Position numbers and translations under genes: made by a program
Notes under the pieces: model-generated
Databases searched by the model: none
What the model was told of the DNA's origin: nothing
Seen by the model: only the letters and a program-made list of their open reading frames with translations
Shown here: positions 36,387 to 43,506 of the stretch, piece by piece
Layout of the letters: each line of letters begins with the position of its first letter
Numbering within the stretch: position 1 is the first letter of the stretch
Origin: Thalassovita mediterranea
GTDB lineage: Bacteria; Pseudomonadota; Alphaproteobacteria; Caulobacterales; Hyphomonadaceae
NCBI GenBank assembly: GCA_019448215.1
Contig: CP080408.1
Coordinates: 310,001 to 374,000 of the forward strand
Direction: 5' to 3'
DNA length: 64,000 nucleotides

Positions 36387-37151
36387 CTAGGCGGGAACGG
36401 CGCCTGCCGCTGCCTCCTCCTCCACGCAGATATAGCCTTCGCGCGGCAGCAGGATCCAAGCAATGACCCCCGCCATGACGTCGACCGCCACATGGACAAT
36501 GATGCCCGGCCAGAGCGAGCCAGACAGGACATAGGTCAGGGTCATGATGATGGTGACCGGCAGGATGCGGACCAGCCCCTGCACGCCCTGATAGATGTGG
36601 GCGAGGATGAAGACACCGATCGCGGCCAGCGCCGCCATCCAGAGCGGCATCAGAAGCGCCAGTACGCTGATGAGGAAGGCGCGGAAGATGACTTCCTCGG
36701 TGATGCCTGCCGTCACCGCGACCATGAAGAATCCCCAGCAGTCGCGGCGGCGACGCGGCATCAGCGCGTCATAGTCGCCCGAGCCGAACATGGACTGGCG
36801 CAGCGTCTCCTGGACTTCTGCATCACGGCGTATCGCGGGTAGCTGGGCGATCTGAAGCGCGAGAAAGCCGAGCGCGACCGCCCAAGCCGCGAACATGCCG
36901 ATGCCGCTGCCCCACGCAAAGCCGAGCGTCTCCAGTGACCGGCCTGACGAGGTCCATGCCCAGAGACTGATACCGCAGAGCAGCCAGAGAAGCGATCCGG
37001 TCACGGTCCAGTGAATGAAAGGGCTGCGCGTCGGCCGGGCGGGCTTGCGAATGCGCCGATAGATGTCCGAGGCCATGCCGCAGACCCAGAGAAGCAGGAT
37101 CGCACCAAGGCCAATAACGAGTTCGCGTTCTGTCTGAATGAAAGTTTCCAT
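36387..37151 (-). CDS. CPBP-family intramembrane protease-like protein
   Basis: Integral-membrane protein of 254 residues with about seven or eight helices and the CPBP (Abi/CAAX protease) motifs: E152-E153 followed by R157 (GITEEVIFRAFL), H185 (VFILAHIYQG) and H220 (WPGIIVHVAVDV). Family members are glutamic endopeptidases or bacteriocin-immunity and scaffolding proteins; the substrate is unknown. ATG 37151 follows AGGTGG, chosen over an upstream start at 37202. It is divergent from a TetR-family gene, which may regulate it. Confidence 0.88.
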   Translation of the reverse strand: METFIQTERELVIGLGAILLLWVCGMASDIYRRIRKPARPTRSPFIHWTVTGSLLWLLCGISLWAWTSSGRSLETLGFAWGSGIGMFAAWAVALGFLALQIAQLPAIRRDAEVQETLRQSMFGSGDYDALMPRRRRDCWGFFMVAVTAGITEEVIFRAFLISVLALLMPLWMAALAAIGVFILAHIYQGVQGLVRILPVTIIMTLTYVLSGSLWPGIIVHVAVDVMAGVIAWILLPREGYICVEEEAAAGAVPA

Positions 37152-37218
37152 GTGCCACCTGTCGAGGCCGCGCTTCGCAAACTGGACGCGCGGCGATGTC
37201 ATTGCAGCCCTCTGCTGC

Positions 37219-37261
37219 TTGAAAGTTCGCTCACTCTCGCTTAATATGAAGGTGAATTCAC
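37219..37261 (+). promoter_or_regulatory. promoter and candidate operator upstream of the TetR gene
   Basis: TTGAAA at 37219-37224, a 17-base spacer and TAATAT at 37242-37247 form a strong sigma-70-type promoter toward the TetR gene. The 10-base palindrome GTGAATTCAC (37252-37261) follows, with TTCACA repeated next to it. Its position just past the -10 fits autorepression, and the same site could control the divergent CPBP gene. The elements are visible; the regulator is inferred. Confidence 0.6.
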
Positions 37262-37286
37262 ATTCACATATGGGAAAGAAGCTCCG

Positions 37287-37934
37287 ATGTCAAACAGCTT
37301 TGCCCGGCCAGCGACGCAGGCGCGGTCCATGAAGACCCAGCAGAAGCTGATGGATGCGCTTGAGGCGCTGCTGCGGGAGAAAGACTTTGACGCGATTTCG
37401 GTGCCCGACCTTGCAGCCGAGGCAGGCGTCGCGGTCGGCACCGTATACCGCCGTTTCGAGAACAAGGAGGCGCTAATCCCGCTCCTGTTCGAGCTCTGGA
37501 AGACCCGCAGCGCGCTGCAGATGGAAACCGCCGCGGTCCAGGTCGAGGAAGTGACATCCGCCGACCTTCGCCAGCTCCTTCGCAGGCAGATGCGAGCGGC
37601 ATACAGCTTCATCCGTGAGCAAGCCCACATACTGCGCGCGGTGCACTTGCAGGGACGGCTTCGCCCGCAGCTGATCGGCGAGGATTGGAAGCAGCTCTGG
37701 AAGGATGCGCTTGCGGGCAACCGGGCCTTTCTGGAGCTTGTGAAAGACAGGATCGGCCAGTCAGATCTCGACCGCGCGGCAGAGATGATGATCTACATCG
37801 CCAACACGGCGCTCGTCGAAAAAGCCCTCTTCGATGAGGACGGTCCGGGATACGTCGTCACCGCAGAAGGCGATGCCTTCGCGAACGAGATTGCCGACAT
37901 TGTCTATGGGTATCTGTCCTTGGAAGATATCTGA
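37287..37934 (+). CDS. TetR-family transcriptional regulator
   Basis: Regulator of 215 residues with an N-terminal TetR HTH (about 25-75: ISVPDLAAEAGVAVGTVYRRFENKEAL) and a divergent ligand-binding domain. It is preceded by a good promoter and a palindrome, suggesting self-control and control of the divergent CPBP gene. The 3' end overlaps the convergent DUF4180 gene by 31 bases. The ligand is unknown. Confidence 0.92.
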   Translation: MSNSFARPATQARSMKTQQKLMDALEALLREKDFDAISVPDLAAEAGVAVGTVYRRFENKEALIPLLFELWKTRSALQMETAAVQVEEVTSADLRQLLRRQMRAAYSFIREQAHILRAVHLQGRLRPQLIGEDWKQLWKDALAGNRAFLELVKDRIGQSDLDRAAEMMIYIANTALVEKALFDEDGPGYVVTAEGDAFANEIADIVYGYLSLEDI

Positions 37935-38293
37935 TCGAGGCGAGCCTCAAATTCGGATCTCGTCGCCATAAACCACACACGCGGCCCCCGATTGGACTCG
38001 CGAACAAAGTCCCTGAGCGCGCTGTTCGCGTCGACCTTGGCCGAGATGTCGCCGATGAAGGCCACGCTTAGCTGATAGTTGATGATCTTCTGGATGAAGC
38101 GCCCTGCCTGCCGCGTGCTGAGATCGAGAAACCCGTCTACAAGCCGTGAGACCGGAATCGCGACCCAGTCCGCATCCGTTGAAAAGGCCTCCGACAGGAC
38201 ATCGCTGGCGTCCTGTTCACCTGCAAGGAGGGGGCCGTCCGCATCCAGCCAGACAACGGTCGTCCCGCCCGCTTCGGTTATCGTCGCTGTCAT
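37904..38293 (-). CDS. DUF4180 domain protein
   Basis: Small soluble protein of 129 residues resembling DUF4180: VVWLDADGPLLAGEQDASDVLSEAF, DWVAIPVSRL, DLSTRQAGRFIQKIINYQL, VAFIGDIS and GPRVWFMATRSEFEARL. No function is established for the family. ATG 38293 overlaps the stop codon of the upstream hydrolase gene (ATGA), so the two are translationally coupled. It overlaps the convergent TetR gene by 31 bases at the 3' end. Confidence 0.85.
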   Translation of the reverse strand: MTATITEAGGTTVVWLDADGPLLAGEQDASDVLSEAFSTDADWVAIPVSRLVDGFLDLSTRQAGRFIQKIINYQLSVAFIGDISAKVDANSALRDFVRESNRGPRVWFMATRSEFEARLDQISSKDRYP

Positions 38294-39162
38294 ACCAGCG
38301 TGCCCGTCTTACGACGCAGGAAGTCCGACACTTTGCCTGCGGCATCGGCAATGAAATGATAGGCTTCGGGTCGATAATCCACCTCGATCTTCGGTGCGTG
38401 CGCGTCGACCCGTCGGCGGATATCAGCCGAATCGATAAGGGCGTCCCGGCCCGCCGCGATGATGAGGACAGGCATGGATAGACGTGCCAGCTCTTCATCC
38501 GTCAGGCGTGGTATTTTCATGAAGCGCGGACGTGCCTGATCCATGACAAGGTTCATGAAGGCTCCGAAACGCTGAACCTCTGCCGGAGTGTTCTCCTCAT
38601 CGGGGGCTGGACCCAGAATTAGCTCGCGGATCTTCTGCGCGCCCGTTTTGCCCATGAAGAAAAGCGGGAAAGCCTTGAGCAGGAAATTCTTCTGCCGCCC
38701 TATGCCTGCGGGCACGATACCGGCCAGTGCGCGCACGCGGCCCGGGCGGCGGTGCGCATAGTCGAGAACCAGCCAGCCGCCGAGCGACACGCCGCAGAAT
38801 GCCGCAGCCTCGACGCCCAGCGCCTGCATGACATCGTCCAGCCAGAGCGCATGGTCCTCGCTCGCCAGCGGACGGCGTACAGGTGCAGAAAGGCCCGGCT
38901 CGCCGATCATGTCGACGCAATAGCAGCGAAAGTCACTGGCATAGGCCTCTATCTCAAGCATCCAGCTCGCCGAATTGGCCGACGAGCCGTGATGCAGGAA
39001 CAGCGCCGGGCCATCTTCAGGTCCGCAGACAATGACGAACGTCTCTCCGAAACGCGTTTCAATCCTGCGTGGCTCTGCCGGAACTGGCCAATAGGTCAGC
39101 AGCTCTCTATAGGCCGCCTCTAAAGCCTGGCGCCCAGCCTCGCTCTTGAAGACGTCGGCCAC
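38290..39162 (-). CDS. alpha/beta hydrolase
   Basis: Alpha/beta-hydrolase-fold enzyme of 290 residues, probably cytoplasmic. The oxyanion-hole segment is LFLHHGSSANSASW, the nucleophile S126 lies in CGVSLGGWL, the acid is in IIAAGRDALID and the histidine in EAYHFIADA. The substrate is unknown. The start is GTG at 39162, three bases after the HTH gene stop. It is coupled to the downstream DUF4180 gene, giving an HTH-hydrolase-DUF4180 cassette. Confidence 0.9.
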   Translation of the reverse strand: MADVFKSEAGRQALEAAYRELLTYWPVPAEPRRIETRFGETFVIVCGPEDGPALFLHHGSSANSASWMLEIEAYASDFRCYCVDMIGEPGLSAPVRRPLASEDHALWLDDVMQALGVEAAAFCGVSLGGWLVLDYAHRRPGRVRALAGIVPAGIGRQKNFLLKAFPLFFMGKTGAQKIRELILGPAPDEENTPAEVQRFGAFMNLVMDQARPRFMKIPRLTDEELARLSMPVLIIAAGRDALIDSADIRRRVDAHAPKIEVDYRPEAYHFIADAAGKVSDFLRRKTGTLV

Positions 39163-39165
39163 GGG

Positions 39166-39591
39166 TCAGTCCCGACCGGTATAGAGTTCGATCAGGCCAA
39201 GTACTGCGATGCTGGCACCGACGCCGCCCAGACATACGACTTTGAGACGCTGGCGGGCCTCATCATAGACCGTCTCGACACGAAGGGCGGGCGCATCGCC
39301 GCGTCGCCCATTCGACGCCGCGACGATCCCGTCCGTCATGCGCATGGCCTCGTCACGGCTGATTCCCTCAATCTCGACAATAGTAGAGGCATCGACATGC
39401 CTCGGCGGCGCGCCGACTGAAGGCGCTTCGGGAAGCCCCGCATAGCGGGACATGGCCTCACGCGTGATGCGCCAGGACTTGCCGACCTTCTGGGCTTCAA
39501 GCCGCCCCTCACGGATGTGCCTGCGTACCGTGCGCGCGTGTAAGCCAAGCTCTTCGGCGACGTCTTCGGCTGTTAACAGTGGGCGTGACAT
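39166..39591 (-). CDS. helix-turn-helix (excisionase-type DNA-binding) protein with hydrophobic C-terminus
   Basis: Protein of 141 residues. The N-terminal ~50 residues form an excisionase/MerR-like HTH (LLTAEDVAEELGLHARTVRRHIREGRLEAQKVGKSWRI, read in pieces). A middle region with EIEGISRDEAMRMTDGI follows, and the C-terminus has a hydrophobic stretch VVCLGGVGASIAVLGLIELY that might insert in the membrane. AAGGAG precedes ATG 39591. It is first in the HTH-hydrolase-DUF4180 cassette and may be its regulator. No integrase is nearby, so an excisionase role is unlikely. Confidence 0.82.
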   Translation of the reverse strand: MSRPLLTAEDVAEELGLHARTVRRHIREGRLEAQKVGKSWRITREAMSRYAGLPEAPSVGAPPRHVDASTIVEIEGISRDEAMRMTDGIVAASNGRRGDAPALRVETVYDEARQRLKVVCLGGVGASIAVLGLIELYTGRD

Positions 39592-39782
39592 GGTCGGCTC
39601 CTTTATTATTACATAAATGCACAATAAATGGAGTCAATAAGGACGTTTATGGAACTTTACGGGCCAATAATGCCGTGTACCGGGCCCGCACGCGTCCTTG
39701 TACACCGGTCAAGCGCATGGCCCTCCTGGCTCTCTGAGCCGGAGCGACTTTTCGAATTAGGATTAAGAATACCGGGTTGAGC

Positions 39783-40271
39783 CTAGCGCAGCGCCTGACG
39801 GACGGCTTTGCCGGCGGTACCGGTGTCGATGCGGCCGGGATAGCGGCTTTGCAGCTCTGCCATGCAGCGGCCCATATCTTTCAGCTTGGTCGCTTCCAGA
39901 TCGTTCACCACGGCATCGACGGCACTTTCCAGGGCAGCGCCCTGAAGCGGTTGCGGCAGGAAGGACTGGAGAATCTCCATTTCCTCGCGCTCACGCTCTG
40001 CATCCGTGATGCGGCCTGACTCGTCGAACTCACGGGCCGACACTTCGCGCTGGGCCACCATGATCTCGAGCAGCTTGCGAACTTCAGTGTCTTCGCACCC
40101 CGCGCACTGGCCCTGTCCACGGGCCGTGACGTCACGATCGCGCATGGCACAGCTCACCAGACGCAGCGTGCGCGCACGGATGCCTTCGGCATCGTCGACT
40201 TCAGCTTTCTGGAGTGCGATCAAAACACGGTCGCGGATCGTGTTAGCTGGAGAAACTTCTGTCTGTCCCAT
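39783..40271 (-). CDS. GatB/YqeY domain protein
   Basis: Protein of 162 residues of the YqeY family, related to the C-terminal tRNA-binding domain of GatB. Signature segments are ANTIRDRVLIALQKAE, QREVSAREFDESGRITDA, EREEMEILQSFLPQPL and MGRCMAELQSRYPGRIDTGT. A short CAGC pair (GQGQCAGCEDTEV) is present in the variable loop. Its precise role is unknown. ATG 40271 is used; a longer reading is rejected. In related bacteria it precedes dnaG-rpoD; here about 3.5 kb intervenes. Divergent from carA. Confidence 0.92.
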   Translation of the reverse strand: MGQTEVSPANTIRDRVLIALQKAEVDDAEGIRARTLRLVSCAMRDRDVTARGQGQCAGCEDTEVRKLLEIMVAQREVSAREFDESGRITDAEREREEMEILQSFLPQPLQGAALESAVDAVVNDLEATKLKDMGRCMAELQSRYPGRIDTGTAGKAVRQALR

Positions 40272-40404
40272 ACCTGCTCTTTTATACATGGACCTCGAAC
40301 TTGACGCCCGGGTCACTGCACGCCTATCTCACGCCGCCGGAGGATGAGGTCTGTTAGTGACCGAATCCCTAATGGCGTCTGACAGGACGCGAGGAGATAC
40401 GCGC

Positions 40405-41580
40405 ATGACCACCGGAAATCAACCTGATTCACCAGCAACTGGCGCGATCGCGCTGGCAGATGGAACGGTTTTCCTCGGCCACGGTTCCGGCGCCGCAGGC
40501 GTTGCAGTGGGGGAGCTCTGCTTCAACACATCGATCACGGGCTATCAGGAAATCCTCACCGACCCGTCCTATGCAGGTCAGGTCGTGCTCTTCACTTTCC
40601 CGCATGTCGGCAATGTCGGCGCGAACCCGGAAGACCATGAAGAATCCTCCGCTGAGGCAGGCCGCGCCGCGACGGGCGCCGTCTTCCGCGAGCCAATTTC
40701 GCCGCCGTCCAACTGGCGCTCGCGCGATCATTTCGACGCCTGGCTGGCGAAGAAGAACATCACCGCCGTCTCCAATGTCGACACGCGTGCGCTCACCCGC
40801 ATCATCCGCGAGGGCGGCATGCCGAAATGCGCCGTCGCCTACGCCCCGGACGGCAAGATCGACGTCGAAGCGCTGATCGAAGCGGCCCGCGCCTGGGAAG
40901 GCCTCGAAGCGGCTGACCTCGCGCTGAATGTTGTTGGCGATGCCGCCTATGACAATTCCGAGCGCCTCTGGGACCTTGCCACCGGCTTTGCCAATAATGA
41001 GCAGACAGACTTCCACGTCGTCGTGCTCGACTATGGCGTGAAGAAGAACATCCTGCGCAACCTCGCCCATGTTGGTGCGCGCGCGACCATCGTTCGCGGC
41101 GACACGCCGTTTGAAGAGATCATGAAACTGAACCCGGACGGCGTCGTCCTGTCGAACGGCCCGGGTGACCCGGCCGCGACCATCAAACGCTGCGGTGACA
41201 CGATCAAGAAGCTGATCGATAGTGGCAAGCCGCTGCTTGGCATCTGCCTTGGCCACCAGCTTCTTGCGCTCGCGCTGGGGGCGCAGACCAGGAAGATGCC
41301 GCAGGGCCATCACGGCGCGAACCACCCGGTGAAGGATTTCGAGACCGGCAAGGTCGAGATCGTGTCCATGAATCACGGCTTCACCGTCGATACCGCGACG
41401 CTGCCGGACGGCGTTGAGGAGAGCCACCGCTCGCTCTTCGACGGCACCAATTCGGGCCTTCGGGTCAAAGGCAAGCCGATCATCTCGGTCCAGCACCACC
41501 CCGAGGCGAGCCCCGGCCCGCAGGACAGCTTCTACCTGTTCCAGCGCTTTGCAGGCTTCATGAAGGACCAACAGAGCTGA
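40405..41580 (+). CDS. carA: carbamoyl-phosphate synthase small subunit
   Basis: Glutamine amidotransferase subunit supplying ammonia to CarB for arginine and pyrimidine synthesis. The N-terminal domain has [13 protein letters not shown] and [17 protein letters not shown]. The class I amidotransferase domain has LSNGPGDP, the nucleophile Cys in GICLGHQLL, and His/Glu in [11 protein letters not shown]. Length is 391 residues from ATG 40405 after GAGGAG; an in-frame ATG at 40357 lacks support. A short GCGTC/GACGC hairpin (40375-40390) precedes the ribosome-binding site. carB lies 12 kb downstream. Confidence 0.97.
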   Translation: MTTGNQPDSPATGAIALADGTVFLGHGSGAAGVAVGELCFNTSITGYQEILTDPSYAGQVVLFTFPHVGNVGANPEDHEESSAEAGRAATGAVFREPISPPSNWRSRDHFDAWLAKKNITAVSNVDTRALTRIIREGGMPKCAVAYAPDGKIDVEALIEAARAWEGLEAADLALNVVGDAAYDNSERLWDLATGFANNEQTDFHVVVLDYGVKKNILRNLAHVGARATIVRGDTPFEEIMKLNPDGVVLSNGPGDPAATIKRCGDTIKKLIDSGKPLLGICLGHQLLALALGAQTRKMPQGHHGANHPVKDFETGKVEIVSMNHGFTVDTATLPDGVEESHRSLFDGTNSGLRVKGKPIISVQHHPEASPGPQDSFYLFQRFAGFMKDQQS

Positions 41581-41612
41581 ACGCCATCTCCCCTCCCCCT
41601 GAAGCGCTTTGC

Positions 41613-42254
41613 GTGGGGGACAATCGTATCGGCGCCATTGCCGACGATCTCGCAACCAAAGGATGGAGCTGGCAGCCCGGCCTGCTCCCGGATGCGCTGA
41701 CATCGGCGCTGCGCGCTGAACTCATCGCCCGCGATGCAGCCTCTGACCTTGGCCCTGCAGGTATAGGCCGTGAGGACGACTTCCATGTCGACCGCTCTGT
41801 CCGGCGCACGCGCATCACCTGGTTCGATGGCTCGACGCCAGCCCAGCAGGACTTCCGCAGCTGGACCGAAACGCTCCGCAATGCGCTCAACCGCGAACTG
41901 ATGCTCGGCCTGTTCGAGATGGAAGTCTGCTTTGCCGTCTACCCGCCCGGCGGCTTCTATGACCGCCACCTCGACAGTTTTGCAGGCGCGCGAAACCGCG
42001 TTGTCTCCCTTGTCGCCTATCTCAACGAAGACTGGGACGAGGGTCGCGGCGGTGCATTGGCAGTGTGGGATGAAGGCGCAGGCGAGGAGGACGCCCCCGC
42101 CGCCCGCATCATTCCGCAGCCGGGCGGCGTCGTTCTGATGCTGTCAGAAGCCATCCCACACGAAGTCGAAGTCACGCAGGAAACCCGCTACGGTCTTGCC
42201 GGCTGGTGGCGCGTCAACCAGTCCGGCGTCGGCCGCATCGATCCGCTGAGCTAA
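41613..42254 (+). CDS. 2-oxoglutarate/Fe(II)-dependent oxygenase
   Basis: Prolyl-4-hydroxylase-like dioxygenase of 213 residues. The iron ligands H119-x-D121 (YDRHLDSF) and H183 (AIPHEVE), and R192 in RYGLAGWW for 2-oxoglutarate, are all present in the expected order. Flanking segments EVCFAVYPPGGFY and ARNRVVSLVAYLNEDW fit the family. The start is GTG 41613; the frame stays open up to the carA stop codon, so a start 30 or so bases upstream cannot be excluded. It probably follows carA on the same transcript. Substrate unknown. Confidence 0.88.
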   Translation: MGDNRIGAIADDLATKGWSWQPGLLPDALTSALRAELIARDAASDLGPAGIGREDDFHVDRSVRRTRITWFDGSTPAQQDFRSWTETLRNALNRELMLGLFEMEVCFAVYPPGGFYDRHLDSFAGARNRVVSLVAYLNEDWDEGRGGALAVWDEGAGEEDAPAARIIPQPGGVVLMLSEAIPHEVEVTQETRYGLAGWWRVNQSGVGRIDPLS

Positions 42255-42273
42255 TTTCTCAAACCCAACACAG

Positions 42274-42352
42274 CCTCATGGTGAGCGAAGTCGAACCACG
42301 AGGCGAGCAGCCAGCGCAGACGCCCTCGTCCTTCGACATCGCTCAGGATGAG
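42274..42352. repeat. inverted repeat (dispersed alphaproteobacterial type)
   Basis: The left arm 42274-42303 (CCTCATGGTGAGCGAAGTCG, then AACCACGAGG) and the right arm 42324-42352 (CCTCGTCCTTCGACATCGCT, then CAGGATGAG) are near-complements with a 20-base loop. Similar CCTCATGGTGAGC and CCTCGTCCTTCGACA arms are common dispersed repeats in alphaproteobacteria. It lies between the convergent oxygenase and radical SAM genes and could terminate both. Confidence 0.85.
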
Positions 42353-42364
42353 TACGTTGAGGGG

Positions 42365-43411
42365 TCAGCTTGCCAGCGCCGCCAACCGCTCTTCGCGCAG
42401 CGCTTTCAGCTTCGGCCCAAGCGTCGTCTCGAAATAGCGGTCACAGCCGATGCACATATTCTCGACGGTTCGCCCTGCCCCGTCGACCGCGCTAGACATG
42501 GCACGGAAGGCGTCGGCATCCTCGATCATGGCGTCCGGCGCGCCGCGATTGATCGCCTGTATCTCTGGCAGCGTTCCGACGCTGGTCAGGATGTCCTCGA
42601 GCCGCTCCTCGGTCAGCTTGCCAAGCGGGGCCTTGGTCTTGAGACAACACGGATAAATCGACCCGTCAGGCTCGATGGCCACTTCTGAGCCGGCTTGCCC
42701 AAGGTGGAGGAAGTTCTTGCCACCAGACCAGCGCGCGCAGAAATTCGTATCATAGCCCGCATTGGAAAGGCCATTGGCCCAGGCCCGCCCACGCGGCCAA
42801 AGCTCCCCGATCCAGAGATCTTCCTGAGCCCCGAAGAACAGGAAGGTCGGCCCATCGGGACGCTTTTCCTGTTGTGCTGGCATGTTCAGCTTCTTCGATT
42901 TCGCCCCGCCCAAAGACACTTCGCTGACGCCGCGCGACGCCATCAGCTCCCTTATCTCCTGCATGAAGCGGAATTTCTTCTCGCCTTTCATGCCGACGTG
43001 GAAATCGTCGATGGAGGCGATGGCGATGCTCTCCACCCCAAGCTCGAGGCATTCATCGAGGATTTGCGGCGTCAGCACATCACCTGTCATCTGCATGGAG
43101 ATTTTCGGCGCCTTCGCCCCCCAGCGCGCCCTGATCGCCCGCAGGACTGGATAGAACAACTCTTCGCGCACCCCGTCGATCAACAGTTCGCCGCCTGCAA
43201 GGATAAGGTTTGTGCGCTCACGCGTGCCGTTTTGCGGGTCAGCCCAGCTCATATCGTCGGGCAGATTGGCGAGGATACGCTCATACGAGGTCTGTCCCTC
43301 GGCGACGACATTCTTCAGGGCATCGCGCACATAGGGCCGGAAACGGTCGTCATAACAGTGCTTGCACTTGCGATGGCAGGCCCAGGTAAGGACCCAGTAG
43401 ATAGACTGCAT
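42365..43411 (-). CDS. radical SAM protein with SPASM-like C-terminal cysteines
   Basis: Radical SAM enzyme of 348 residues. The [4Fe-4S] motif C12-x3-C16-x2-C19 (TWACHRKCKHCY) is close to the N-terminus. LAGGELLIDG resembles the GGE-type SAM-binding motif, and the barrel continues to ~230. Later cysteines C225, C255, C256 (DGSIYPCCLK), C320 and C323 (NMCIGCDRYF) suggest an auxiliary cluster of SPASM or twitch type, as in peptide- and protein-modifying enzymes. The ATG at 43411 is preceded by GGGAAG. No small precursor peptide is evident beside it. Substrate unknown. Confidence 0.9.
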   Translation of the reverse strand: MQSIYWVLTWACHRKCKHCYDDRFRPYVRDALKNVVAEGQTSYERILANLPDDMSWADPQNGTRERTNLILAGGELLIDGVREELFYPVLRAIRARWGAKAPKISMQMTGDVLTPQILDECLELGVESIAIASIDDFHVGMKGEKKFRFMQEIRELMASRGVSEVSLGGAKSKKLNMPAQQEKRPDGPTFLFFGAQEDLWIGELWPRGRAWANGLSNAGYDTNFCARWSGGKNFLHLGQAGSEVAIEPDGSIYPCCLKTKAPLGKLTEERLEDILTSVGTLPEIQAINRGAPDAMIEDADAFRAMSSAVDGAGRTVENMCIGCDRYFETTLGPKLKALREERLAALAS

Positions 43412-43453
43412 TTTGCTTCCCGCCGTCTGGTTCAACCTCCAGCGCTAAAGCAA

Positions 43454-43481
43454 GTGACCGGCCCTTGCGAGGGCCAGTCAC
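43454..43481 (-). terminator. strong hairpin after the S9 peptidase gene
   Basis: GTGAC plus GGCCCT (43454-43465) pair with AGGGCC plus GTCAC (43470-43481) around a TGCG loop with one mismatch. It lies 26 bases past the S9 peptidase stop and before the radical SAM gene. There is no full T-run, so it may be a terminator or an mRNA-stabilising hairpin. Confidence 0.5.
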
Positions 43482-43506
43482 GAGAATTTGCTCTGATGAC
43501 GGAAGG

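Noticed and set aside
39166-39591. HTH protein considered a prophage excisionase
   Set aside because: No integrase, attachment-site repeat or phage gene lies nearby; the excisionase-type HTH is common in ordinary regulators.
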